This document shows, in pieces, positions 1-5,777 of a stretch of 7,635 nucleotides of DNA. The stretch's first letter is position 1. Every line of letters begins with the position of its first letter. The stretch is from Elusimicrobia bacterium RIFOXYB2_FULL_49_7 (lineage in GTDB: Bacteria > Fibrobacterota > OXYB2-FULL-49-7), in NCBI GenBank assembly GCA_001800515.1, contig MGVN01000119.1, forward strand, positions 1 through 7,635, given 5' to 3'. Made by a program: the position numbers and the translations under genes. The notes beneath the pieces were generated by a model. That model was not told the origin of the DNA and did not search any database. It saw nothing but the letters and a program-made list of their open reading frames with translations.

Positions 1-1
1 A

Positions 2-82
2 GCGGTCGAGCATGCGGTAGGCGATGCGGCCGATCTGTTCAATTTCGTGGCCAGTATCAGAGTAGCGGCGGTCAAGCGGTAG
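2..82 (+). CDS. 3' end of an upstream gene, possibly a methyltransferase
   Basis: An open frame enters from the left edge and stops at TAG 80-82, giving the last 26 residues of a protein that ends in FVASIRVAAVKR. The other forward frame that stays open for a similar distance reads as low-complexity Arg/Gly/Ser, so this frame is the better candidate. The ending (hydrophobic-Ala-Ser-Ile-x-Val-x-Ala-x-Lys-basic) resembles the final beta strand of class I SAM-dependent methyltransferases such as ArsM arsenite methyltransferases, which would suit the arsenic genes downstream. With only 26 residues this is a weak guess; it could also be a regulator or permease tail. The gene stops 35-38 nt before the next start, so the two are probably in one operon. 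Confidence 0.45.
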   Translation, partial: AVEHAVGDAADLFNFVASIRVAAVKR

Positions 83-106
83 TTTAGGAGACAGCAGGTG
101 AAGAGT

Positions 107-114
107 AAAGGAGG
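107..114 (+). promoter_or_regulatory. Strong ribosome binding site before the DGC-domain gene
   Basis: AAAGGAGG is a near-perfect Shine-Dalgarno sequence. It lies 3 nt before the ATG at 118 and 6 nt before the in-frame ATG at 121. The spacing favours 121 as the real start, which would remove one Met from the protein. Confidence 0.75.
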
Positions 115-117
115 ATC

Positions 118-528
118 ATGATGTCAGAATGTTGCGGCGGCGGCAAAACAAAGGTGGTGTATGCCTGTTCAGGGAGCGCGGATGTCGGCGAAATCTCGGA
201 CAAGACAGCCAGGGCGTTGAGCAAAAGCGGATTCGCCAAGATGACGTGCCTTGCGGGCGTAGGAGCCGATTTGTCGGGTTTTGTGGAATCTGCCAAAGGT
301 GCGGATGAAAATATTGTCATTGACGGCTGTCCCGTTGCCTGCGCACGGAAGATACTTGAACATGCCGGCGTTACGCCAAAATCATATATCCTGACTGAAA
401 TGGGATTAATCAAAGGGCAGACTCCGGTCACCGAGGAAGTCGTGCAGGTGGTAACCAGACTGATCAAGGGCGCAAAGACCTGCTGTGACGGCGATAACTC
501 AGGTGCGAGAGGCTGTTGTTGCGGATAG
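118..528 (+). CDS. Cysteine-rich DGC-domain putative metal-binding protein
   Basis: This 136-residue protein (135 if ATG 121 is used) matches the DGC-domain family of putative zinc-binding proteins, small cytosolic proteins often found in arsenic gene clusters and of unproven biochemical role. The name-giving motif is visible as Asp69-Gly70-Cys71 within IDGCPVACARK, with Cys75 as partner. Cys17 (YACSGSADVGE) and Cys44 complete a four-Cys set typical of the family. There are eleven Cys in total, with extra clusters at both ends: Cys5-Cys6 at the N terminus and Cys122-123 and Cys133-135 at the C terminus. No signal peptide or membrane segment is seen, so it should be cytosolic. It is the first complete gene of the ars operon here, 30 nt before the thioredoxin gene. 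A role in binding As(III), zinc or another thiophilic metal is inferred from context and Cys content only. Confidence 0.85.
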   Translation: MMSECCGGGKTKVVYACSGSADVGEISDKTARALSKSGFAKMTCLAGVGADLSGFVESAKGADENIVIDGCPVACARKILEHAGVTPKSYILTEMGLIKGQTPVTEEVVQVVTRLIKGAKTCCDGDNSGARGCCCG

Positions 529-558
529 AGAATAATTATGCTCTAAGGGGTTCTTTCC

Positions 559-1005
559 ATGAAACGCAGTAATCTGATTTTAATTGTTTTAACTGTTGCC
601 GGCCTGGGGTTCTTCGGTGTAATCAGCAGTAACGGAGCCGCAAGTAAAGCGAAGAACGTCAAGAAGCCTGTTCCAGAGAAACAAGCCGCGCAGAAAGCGG
701 CTCAGGAGCCGAAGAAGAGCGATATAAAGGTCACGTTTGTCGAGCTTGGCTCAGTCAATTGCATTCCCTGCAAAGCTATGCAGCCGGTTATGGATGAAAT
801 CGGGAAGGAGTATGGCGATCAGGTGAAAGTAGTATTTCATGACGTGTGGACTGCTGAGGGCAAACCATACGGCCAACAGTACCGGATCCGCGCCATACCC
901 ACGCAGGTATTCCTGGACGCGGACGGCAAAGAGTTCTTCCGGCACCAGGGGTTCTTTCCGAAAGAAGAGATCATGAAGATCCTGCAAAAACAGGGAGTAA
1001 AATAG
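559..1005 (+). CDS. Membrane-anchored periplasmic thioredoxin-like protein
   Basis: A 148-residue thioredoxin-fold protein. Residues 1-22 form a hydrophobic signal-anchor with a basic start (MKRSN). A Lys/Ala/Gln/Pro-rich linker at about 28-54 follows, then a thioredoxin domain at 55-148. The redox motif is Cys68-Ile-Pro-Cys71, and the cis-proline loop is seen at RAIPTQVFLD (Pro114). The N terminus implies that the active site faces the periplasm. It probably acts as a thiol-disulfide reductant. The next gene encodes a CcdA-type carrier, the known partner that supplies electrons across the membrane to such thioredoxins, so the two likely form one relay. The start is supported by AAGGGG at 545-550, 8 nt upstream. 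The stop codon overlaps a possible GTG start of the next gene by one base. The physiological target, whether an arsenic compound, an operon protein or general disulfides, is not visible. Confidence 0.88.
   Translation: MKRSNLILIVLTVAGLGFFGVISSNGAASKAKNVKKPVPEKQAAQKAAQEPKKSDIKVTFVELGSVNCIPCKAMQPVMDEIGKEYGDQVKVVFHDVWTAEGKPYGQQYRIRAIPTQVFLDADGKEFFRHQGFFPKEEIMKILQKQGVK
993..997 (+). promoter_or_regulatory. Ribosome binding site for the CcdA-family gene, inside the thioredoxin gene
   Basis: GGGAG lies 7 nt before GTG 1005 and 10 nt before ATG 1008, within the last codons of the thioredoxin gene. The junction reads TAGTGATG, so both candidate starts touch or nearly touch the stop. This arrangement favours translational coupling. 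Which start is used cannot be decided from spacing alone. Confidence 0.5.
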
Positions 1006-1712
1006 TGATGGTAGAACTTTTTACCTGGCTGTCGAATATCCTCTACGCGACTCCCGCGCTGGCTCTTCTGGGTTCATTGCTGTGGGGAATCCTGAGTATC
1101 CTGCTGAGTCCGTGTCATCTTGCGAGCATCCCGCTCATTGTCGGGGTTATTTACGAACAAGGCAGGATGTCGACAACAAGGGCATTCTATCTCTCGTCAC
1201 TGTTTTCGAGCGGGATACTGATAACCATAGGGCTTATTGGCGTTATCACCGGCCTCATGGGAAGGATGATGGGTGATGTCGGCCCTTATGGCAATTACTT
1301 TGTGGCTGCCGTTTTTTTTCTCGTCGGCCTCCATCTGCTTGACGTGCTACCATTGCCTTTTATTGGGAAAGCCGGGCAGCCGGCTTTTAAGAAGAAAGGA
1401 TTACTTGCGGCATTTATCCTCGGCCTTGTGTTTGGTATTGCGCTCGGGCCTTGTACATTCGCTTTTATGGCGCCTATGCTCGGCATGGCTTTTTCGGTTG
1501 CGTCAACAAATTTTGTTTTTGCCGTTTCCCTTGTCGCGGCGTATGCAGTCGGCCACGTTTCAGTCATTATACTTGCGGGAACCTTTACCGGCGTGGTACA
1601 GAGCTATTTGAACTGGAACGAAAGATCAAAAGGCGTAATTATAGTAAAACGCGTGTGCGGACTGCTGGTGATCCTGGGGGGCGCATATCTGTTGTACACT
1701 GTGAAGAATTAA
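1005..1712 (+). CDS. CcdA/DsbD-family transmembrane thiol-disulfide electron carrier
   Basis: A 235-residue (234 from ATG 1008) polytopic membrane protein of the CcdA type, which moves reducing equivalents from cytosolic thioredoxin through the inner membrane to periplasmic thiol proteins. About six hydrophobic segments are visible, in two related halves. Each half carries the conserved redox cysteine in its first helix: Cys37 in LLSPCHLASIPLIVG and Cys150 in LGPCTFAFMAPM. These are the pair that cycles between disulfide and dithiol in CcdA. Length is that of stand-alone CcdA; the periplasmic alpha and gamma domains of full DsbD are absent. The upstream membrane-anchored thioredoxin could take the place of the gamma domain. 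The gene follows that thioredoxin gene with a one-base overlap or a 2-nt gap and lies 18 nt before ACR3, so all are probably co-transcribed. A cytochrome c maturation role is possible for the family but no heme genes are nearby. Confidence 0.88.
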   Translation: MMVELFTWLSNILYATPALALLGSLLWGILSILLSPCHLASIPLIVGVIYEQGRMSTTRAFYLSSLFSSGILITIGLIGVITGLMGRMMGDVGPYGNYFVAAVFFLVGLHLLDVLPLPFIGKAGQPAFKKKGLLAAFILGLVFGIALGPCTFAFMAPMLGMAFSVASTNFVFAVSLVAAYAVGHVSVIILAGTFTGVVQSYLNWNERSKGVIIVKRVCGLLVILGGAYLLYTVKN

Positions 1713-1730
1713 TTAGATTGAGGTGCGGTA

Positions 1731-2783
1731 ATGACAGAAGCAACCGTGAAACGATTGTCATTTTTAGACCGTTATTTGACGCTCTGGATATTCGCGGCAA
1801 TGGCGCTGAGCGTGGCCGTCGGATATTTATACCCGCCTGTCGTGGGGTTCTGGAACAGGTTTCAGGTCGGCACGACCAATATACCCATTGCCCTTGGCCT
1901 GATACTCATGATGTACCCGCCGCTTGCAAAGGTAAAGTACGAAGAACTGGGTGACGTATTCAGGGATAAAAAGGTGCTGGCGCTCTCTCTTATCCAGAAC
2001 TGGATCATCGGCCCTTTGCTTATGTTCTTCCTTGCGATCATATTCCTGCACAATTATCCTGAGTATATGGTAGGGCTCATATTGATCGGGCTCGCGCGCT
2101 GTATCGCCATGGTCATTGTATGGAACGAGCTTGCGTTCGGTTGTACGGAGTACTGCGCCGGGCTTGTCGCGTTTAACTCTATTTTTCAGGTGCTATTCTA
2201 TTCCGTGTATGCATGGGTATTCATTACCGTGCTGCCGGGATGGTTCGGCCTGCAGGGTACCGCGGTTGACGTCACCATGAAGCAGATAGCCGAGAGTGTC
2301 TTTATTTATCTCGGCATTCCGTTCCTGGCCGGCATAATCACACGATTCACGCTTCTTAAACTGAAAAATAGAGAGTGGTACGAGAAAAAATTCATTCCCG
2401 CGATAAGCCCCGTAACGCTCATTGCGCTGCTGTTCACCATAGCCGTCATGTTTTCTCTCAAGGGTGAATACATAGTAAAGATCCCGTTCGACGTTGTGCG
2501 TATAGCGGTGCCTTTGCTGATATATTTTGTCGTCATGTTCTTGGTGTCATTTTACATGGGAAAAAAGGCCGGCGCAGGCTACAAGAGAACGGTTACCCTC
2601 TCCTTTACCGCCTCCAGTAACAACTTTGAACTCGCCATAGCGGTCGCAGTCGCGGTCTTCGGTATTAATTCGGGTGCCGCGTTCGCCGCGGTCATCGGCC
2701 CTTTGGTCGAAGTGCCAGTCCTCATAATGCTGGTAAACGTTGCTCTATGGTTTAGAAAAAAATACTTCGTGAACGAGCCATAA
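1731..2783 (+). CDS. acr3: ACR3-family arsenite efflux permease
   Basis: A 350-residue inner-membrane carrier that exports As(III), probably driven by the proton motive force, the main detoxification step of this operon. About ten hydrophobic helices are visible and the length is normal for ACR3. Family signatures are clear: [16 protein letters not shown] at 120-135 carries the required membrane Cys124, followed by [22 protein letters not shown], and [20 protein letters not shown] at 292-311 contains Glu300, matching the conserved glutamate needed for transport. The loop after the Cys124 helix reads FGCTEYC, with Cys138 where my recollection of the family is usually Asp or Asn. Start ATG 1731 has TTGAGGTG at 1718-1724, 6 nt upstream. 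It is the last gene of the operon, with a terminator 135 nt beyond its stop. The call as ACR3 rather than the unrelated ArsB is firm; some relatives also move antimonite. Confidence 0.96.
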   Translation: MTEATVKRLSFLDRYLTLWIFAAMALSVAVGYLYPPVVGFWNRFQVGTTNIPIALGLILMMYPPLAKVKYEELGDVFRDKKVLALSLIQNWIIGPLLMFFLAIIFLHNYPEYMVGLILIGLARCIAMVIVWNELAFGCTEYCAGLVAFNSIFQVLFYSVYAWVFITVLPGWFGLQGTAVDVTMKQIAESVFIYLGIPFLAGIITRFTLLKLKNREWYEKKFIPAISPVTLIALLFTIAVMFSLKGEYIVKIPFDVVRIAVPLLIYFVVMFLVSFYMGKKAGAGYKRTVTLSFTASSNNFELAIAVAVAVFGINSGAAFAAVIGPLVEVPVLIMLVNVALWFRKKYFVNEP

Positions 2784-2917
2784 CACAATAAATTGATGCA
2801 AACAACGCTGTCTCCTTCTGTAGTATTCGCGCAGATCACGGGCGACCCTTCAGCACGGCACGGAAAGCGAGGCTGAAGCTTCGCGTTACGCTTGCAGCGA
2901 GGGATGCATCTATACTG
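2784..2917 (+). other. 3' untranslated stretch after acr3
   Basis: No gene is seen. A 7-bp inverted repeat (CTTCAGC 2848-2854, GCTGAAG 2872-2878, 17-nt spacer) could fold in the transcript upstream of the terminator but has no T tract of its own. It might protect the 3' end of the mRNA; this is speculative. Confidence 0.4.
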
Positions 2918-2960
2918 AAACCACAAGTGTGAAAAACACTTTGTGGTTTTTATTTTTTTA
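2918..2960 (+). terminator. Rho-independent terminator of the arsenic operon
   Basis: AAACCACAAGTGT (2918-2930) pairs with ACACTTTGTGGTTT (2936-2949) around a GAAAA loop, giving 13 base pairs with one bulged T. A T-rich tail follows, including seven Ts in a row at 2953-2959. The orientation fits transcription from the ars genes. The opposite side lacks a comparable T run, so it is probably one-directional. Confidence 0.9.
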
Positions 2961-3394
2961 GGCATTCACAATAATAGTGAAGATTTTTGTAGTTTTTCGC
3001 TGCGAAAATAAAGCGTAGCTTAACACTCAATTCTTCAGGTATTCAGGCAGAGTGCCTTGGTTCTGCAATTTAGAAAATCAAGATAAAAGTATTTTCTGTT
3101 CAATGTGATGCTTCGTTTTCCCACGGCAAAGCACGACCCCATTTGACTGAACGTAATAATGAGTGTTGCATAATGCATTGAAATTGAAAGAGTTATTTGA
3201 ATTACATTCTGTGTGGCGATTGCGGGTCCCGGATTTATTGTATAGCTGTTGGACAAACACGAAGCAATCTCTACTCAAAGATATTGCTGTGAAAATGTAG
3301 CACCACTGGCGTGTGAAGTTATACTATAGTGAAGCAACTAAATGAAGCAGCCTGTGTGCAGCAGGTGTGATACTGAAACCGATAATGATAAAAT
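2961..3394. other. AT-rich intergenic stretch without a convincing gene
   Basis: No reading frame on either strand looks like a protein. Frames here are short, lack a ribosome binding site and have no recognisable motif. The stretch holds two small palindromes side by side near its left end (2994-3021) and an 11-bp word ATACTGAAACC (3370-3380) that also occurs at 2912-2922. A TATACT hexamer at 3320 has no acceptable -35 partner. No tRNA, IS end or CRISPR repeat is seen. Confidence 0.5.
2994..3021. repeat. Two adjacent short palindromes
   Basis: TTTTCGC at 2994-3000 and GCGAAAA at 3002-3008 form a perfect 7-bp inverted repeat around a single base. Three bases later comes AAGC-GTA-GCTT (3011-3021). 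The first has the size and symmetry of a dimeric regulator site but no promoter is visible next to it. Confidence 0.45.
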
Positions 3395-3422
3395 GGTCCA
3401 TCCGTTGCGAGGCGGATGGACC
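3395..3422. promoter_or_regulatory. Perfect 10-bp inverted repeat around the -35 box, likely operator
   Basis: GGTCCATCCG (3395-3404) and CGGATGGACC (3413-3422) are perfect inverted copies separated by 8 nt. The proposed -35 hexamer TTGCGA (3405-3410) lies in the spacer. A dimer bound to the two arms would cover the -35 region. There is no T run after it, so it is not a typical terminator. The natural candidate binder is the MerR-receiver protein encoded 88 nt downstream, which would make this an autoregulatory site; that link is inferred. Confidence 0.6.
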
Positions 3423-3434
3423 TATACATATAAT
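3405..3434 (+). promoter_or_regulatory. Promoter of the MerR-receiver/kinase operon
   Basis: TTGCGA (3405-3410, four of six consensus bases) is followed after 18 nt by a perfect TATAAT (3429-3434). Transcription would start near 3441, giving a leader of about 70 nt before ATG 3511. The 18-nt spacer is near normal and not the stretched 19-20 nt of classical MerR promoters. Confidence 0.6.
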
Positions 3435-3442
3435 GAATGAGC

Positions 3443-3489
3443 TGACCCGAATTGAGTGCCCAAGCATTGATATAGTTCAAGCCGGGTCA
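3443..3489 (+). promoter_or_regulatory. Hairpin in the leader of the signalling operon
   Basis: TGACCCG (3443-3449) pairs with CGGGTCA (3483-3489). After a 2x2 internal loop, TTGA (3452-3455) pairs with TCAA (3477-3480), and a small TGC-CCAA-GCA hairpin (3457-3466) sits in the apex. The fold would start at about the second base of the predicted transcript and end 8 nt before the ribosome binding site. No T run follows. It may stabilise the mRNA 5' end or tune translation. Confidence 0.45.
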
Positions 3490-3510
3490 CTCTATTAAAG
3501 GGCGGGTACA

Positions 3511-4173
3511 ATGAGAAAAAAGACACCGAGGGTAGGCTTGCTCAAGATCGGAGAAGTGGTCGAAAAGGCGAATATACCTGCCACAACGGTTCGATACTAT
3601 ACGGAACTCGGTATCCTGTCCATTGCCGGTTACACTGAAGGAAAGCATGCTTTGTATGACGAAAGAACAACGCTCGAAAAGATCAAGCTGGTCAATGAAC
3701 TCTCCAAGCGAAACCTTGAACTCCCGCATATCAAAGAGTATATCTCCGGAACCAGGAAAAATAGGAGAATCGCTATTATTGACGACGACGCTACATTTTC
3801 TCAGACGATCAAGGATCATCTTTCTCATGCCCATCCGGAATGGGTGATCGCAGTATCCAATGATGTATTTGAAGCCGGCAACATGCTGGCTGAGTTTCTT
3901 CCCGACCTTGTGATACTTGATCTTTACATGCCCGGGGTAAAGGGCTTCAAGATCTGCGAATTTATACGCGCCCATCCCATATTAAAAAGCATCAAAGTAG
4001 TATCCCTCACCTCCTACAACACGGAAAAGAACAAGAATATGATCCTGCAGGCAGGGGCTGACGCATATCTGTCGAAAACCGACGGGTTGAAGCCTCTGGA
4101 CGCAATGATCAATGAGTTGCTCGTCTCGCGTGATCCTCTTTTCGGGAACACTACCTTCGATCAAAAAAAATAA
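3511..4173 (+). CDS. Response regulator with N-terminal MerR-type DNA-binding domain and C-terminal receiver domain
   Basis: A 220-residue fusion. Residues about 9-80 form a MerR-type winged helix-turn-helix: LLKIGEVVEKANIPATTVRYY, then the hallmark RYYTELGIL and the wing ending at HALYDERTTLEKIKLV. Residues about 85-206 form a CheY-like receiver with all key residues: acidic triad Asp91-93, phospho-acceptor Asp137 (LVILDLYMPG), Thr167 (VVSLTSYN) and Lys189 (AYLSKTDG). The usual MerR dimerisation helix and metal or drug pocket are missing; the receiver takes their place. The order is the reverse of most response regulators, which have the receiver first. Phosphorylation by the kinase encoded 33 nt downstream probably controls dimerisation or DNA binding. 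The start is supported by an AAAGGG at 3498-3503 about 7 nt upstream. Targets are unknown; its own promoter dyad and the downstream TonB receptor are candidates. Confidence 0.9.
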   Translation: MRKKTPRVGLLKIGEVVEKANIPATTVRYYTELGILSIAGYTEGKHALYDERTTLEKIKLVNELSKRNLELPHIKEYISGTRKNRRIAIIDDDATFSQTIKDHLSHAHPEWVIAVSNDVFEAGNMLAEFLPDLVILDLYMPGVKGFKICEFIRAHPILKSIKVVSLTSYNTEKNKNMILQAGADAYLSKTDGLKPLDAMINELLVSRDPLFGNTTFDQKK

Positions 4174-4206
4174 CGGCAATTATCAGAAGCGCAGAGGACT
4201 CGCCTA

Positions 4207-5634
4207 ATGCATTTGCGTTCAAAATTCTCCTTCATGAATTTCGTTCTTATCGCGGCAATTGTCGCCGGCGTCTCATGTTTTATTTACCGCGGAGAAAAGA
4301 TGCACCTCAAGCATGAGCTGTATGTTAAGCTTGAAACGGATATAAAAAAGTTCGCGAATGTCTGCAATGAATCCTCCCTGACGGAACAATACATAACTCT
4401 TTATAATTATATCAAGACGCTTATGGACAGCAATGAAGGCGTTGCATACGCGATCTATGCCGATCGAACCGGCCTCGCATTGATCCATAGCGACCTGTCG
4501 TTCCGGGGGAAGCTGCTGCAGGGGGAGATCGATCAAAGGGCGGGACGCGCAACTTCATTGGAGACCATAGAGTATGATACTGACAGCGACATTAGAATAC
4601 GTGAAGCCGTATTCCCGGTACTTAATGCAAGCGGCAGGGCAGGCACTGCCCGCATCGGCTATAATGTTCGTAAAATGGAAGAACCAATGGAGGCACTCTT
4701 ATACAGGACTTCCAGGAGAATAGCGCATATTGCACTTATTGGGATGATCCTTGGATTCGTTGTTTCATACCTTATCGTGTACCTCATGACAAAACCTATT
4801 CAGAATCTCACGACAGGCGCCCAATTGATAGGTGAGGGGAAGCTGGATCATCGGATCGCTGTTCGCTCGCGTGACGAACTGGGCATTCTTTCACAGGAGT
4901 TCAATAAAATGGCATCAAAGCTCCAGGAACTTGATGAGATGAAGGATGATTTTGTCAGCAGCGTCTCTCATGAGTTAAGGTCTCCGATCATCGCCATACG
5001 GAATTATGTTGAAAACCTGGGAGAAAATGTGTACGGCGAGGCTACTCAGGATCAGAAGAGGGTTTACGCGATCATCGTCACGAACATACAACGGCTCAAC
5101 AGCTTTATATCGAACGTGCTCGATGTCTCCAAGATGAAGTCAGGGACCTTCGAGCTTTCAACTGAAGAGGTTGAGCTGCGCCCGCTTACCGATGAAACCA
5201 TTGCGATCATGAAGGCGTTGGCAGATGAAGCGAATCTTCTGCTTCAGGTCAGTATCTCTGTCGACATGCCGCGCCTTTCAATTGATAAAGATAAAATAAA
5301 ACAGGTCATTATCAATCTTGTCGGCAATGCGATCAAGTTCACGCCTTCAGGGGGAAGCATAACGGTAACTGCCATTCGACACAGTGCCGGATTTGTTCGA
5401 GTATCAGTGACGGACACAGGCATCGGCATACCACAGGATAAATTCCAAACCGTTTTTGAAAAATTTTCACAGATTAAGGACGCCCAGAAAACGATGAAAA
5501 AAGCGAAAGGTACAGGGCTGGGACTCGCCATATCAAGAAGTATCGTCTTGATGCATGGAGGGGATATCTGGGTTGAGAGCAGTCAGGGTAAAGGCTCCAC
5601 TTTCAACTTCACCCTCCCGGTGCATCGTGCCTGA
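4207..5634 (+). CDS. Membrane sensor histidine kinase (Cache-like sensor, HAMP, HisKA, HATPase)
   Basis: A 475-residue inner-membrane sensor kinase. Helix 1 is at about 8-27 and helix 2 at about 172-195, enclosing a periplasmic domain of about 140 residues. In that domain YAIYADRTGLALIHSDLSFRGK (79-102) resembles the core of Cache/PAS-like ligand sensors. A HAMP linker (about 193-245, TKPIQNLTTGAQLIGEGKLDHRI) leads to a HisKA domain with phospho-acceptor His255 in SVSHELRSP. The ATPase domain has the N box (Asn370, Asn374), DTGIGIP (403-409) and GTGLGLA (435-441), so it looks fully active. There is no receiver domain of its own. It should phosphorylate Asp137 of the MerR-receiver protein, whose gene ends 33 nt upstream. 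AGAGGA at 4193-4198 sits 8 nt before ATG 4207. The periplasmic ligand cannot be deduced. Confidence 0.95.
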   Translation: MHLRSKFSFMNFVLIAAIVAGVSCFIYRGEKMHLKHELYVKLETDIKKFANVCNESSLTEQYITLYNYIKTLMDSNEGVAYAIYADRTGLALIHSDLSFRGKLLQGEIDQRAGRATSLETIEYDTDSDIRIREAVFPVLNASGRAGTARIGYNVRKMEEPMEALLYRTSRRIAHIALIGMILGFVVSYLIVYLMTKPIQNLTTGAQLIGEGKLDHRIAVRSRDELGILSQEFNKMASKLQELDEMKDDFVSSVSHELRSPIIAIRNYVENLGENVYGEATQDQKRVYAIIVTNIQRLNSFISNVLDVSKMKSGTFELSTEEVELRPLTDETIAIMKALADEANLLLQVSISVDMPRLSIDKDKIKQVIINLVGNAIKFTPSGGSITVTAIRHSAGFVRVSVTDTGIGIPQDKFQTVFEKFSQIKDAQKTMKKAKGTGLGLAISRSIVLMHGGDIWVESSQGKGSTFNFTLPVHRA

Positions 5635-5657
5635 ACCGTGTAAATTGCTTCTGCGGC

Positions 5658-5726
5658 AGATAAAATTCGGAGAAGTGATAAATACGCCGCGCTGAGGCAG
5701 GATGCGGCTGGTTTGAAATTTTATCT
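5658..5726. repeat. Nested inverted repeat after the kinase gene, possible terminator
   Basis: AGATAAAATT (5658-5667) and AATTTTATCT (5717-5726) are perfect inverted copies. Inside them GCCGC (5686-5690) and GCGGC (5704-5708) pair as well. The right arm runs into a weak T-rich stretch (TTAATTTCT). It could end the kinase transcript. It also lies just 16 nt upstream of the -35 box of the next promoter, so a regulator-binding role is possible. The outer stem is purely A/T apart from one G-C pair, which is weak for a terminator. Confidence 0.45.
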
Positions 5727-5742
5727 TAATTTCTGATTCCCC

Positions 5743-5771
5743 TTGCAATTCGTTTTATGTTTGATTATACT
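5743..5771 (+). promoter_or_regulatory. Sigma70-type promoter for the TonB-dependent receptor
   Basis: TTGCAA (5743-5748) and TATACT (5766-5771) are separated by exactly 17 nt, and each matches five (TATACT) or four (TTGCAA) consensus bases. Transcription would start near 5778. No other pair of similar quality was found between the kinase gene and 6144. Confidence 0.65.
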
Positions 5772-5777
5772 AGTTTT

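Noticed and set aside
1451..1954. 167-codon plus-strand frame spanning the ccdA-type and acr3 genes
   Set aside because: It lies out of frame over two strongly supported membrane-protein genes and has no coherent domain.
2579..2965. 128-codon open frame on the minus strand across the end of acr3
   Set aside because: It overlaps well-supported acr3 coding sequence and the terminator, and its translation shows no recognisable motif.
3035..3278. Two minus-strand open frames (73 and 66 codons) in the AT-rich gap
   Set aside because: Neither has a good ribosome binding site or a recognisable motif; they overlap each other in different frames and look like chance.
3161..3300. Short plus-strand frame reading LKLKELFELHSVWRLRVP and ending at 3300
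   Set aside because: No ribosome binding site, no known motif, and too short to judge; could be chance in AT-rich DNA.
3320..3330. TATACT and TATAGT hexamers as a promoter for the signalling operon
   Set aside because: No acceptable -35 hexamer at 16-19 nt upstream of either; the TTGCGA/TATAAT pair further downstream is better.
3301..3380. Cobalamin riboswitch, suggested by CACCACTGGCG
   Set aside because: The conserved core boxes around it do not match, and the downstream gene is a regulator rather than a cobalamin-related gene.
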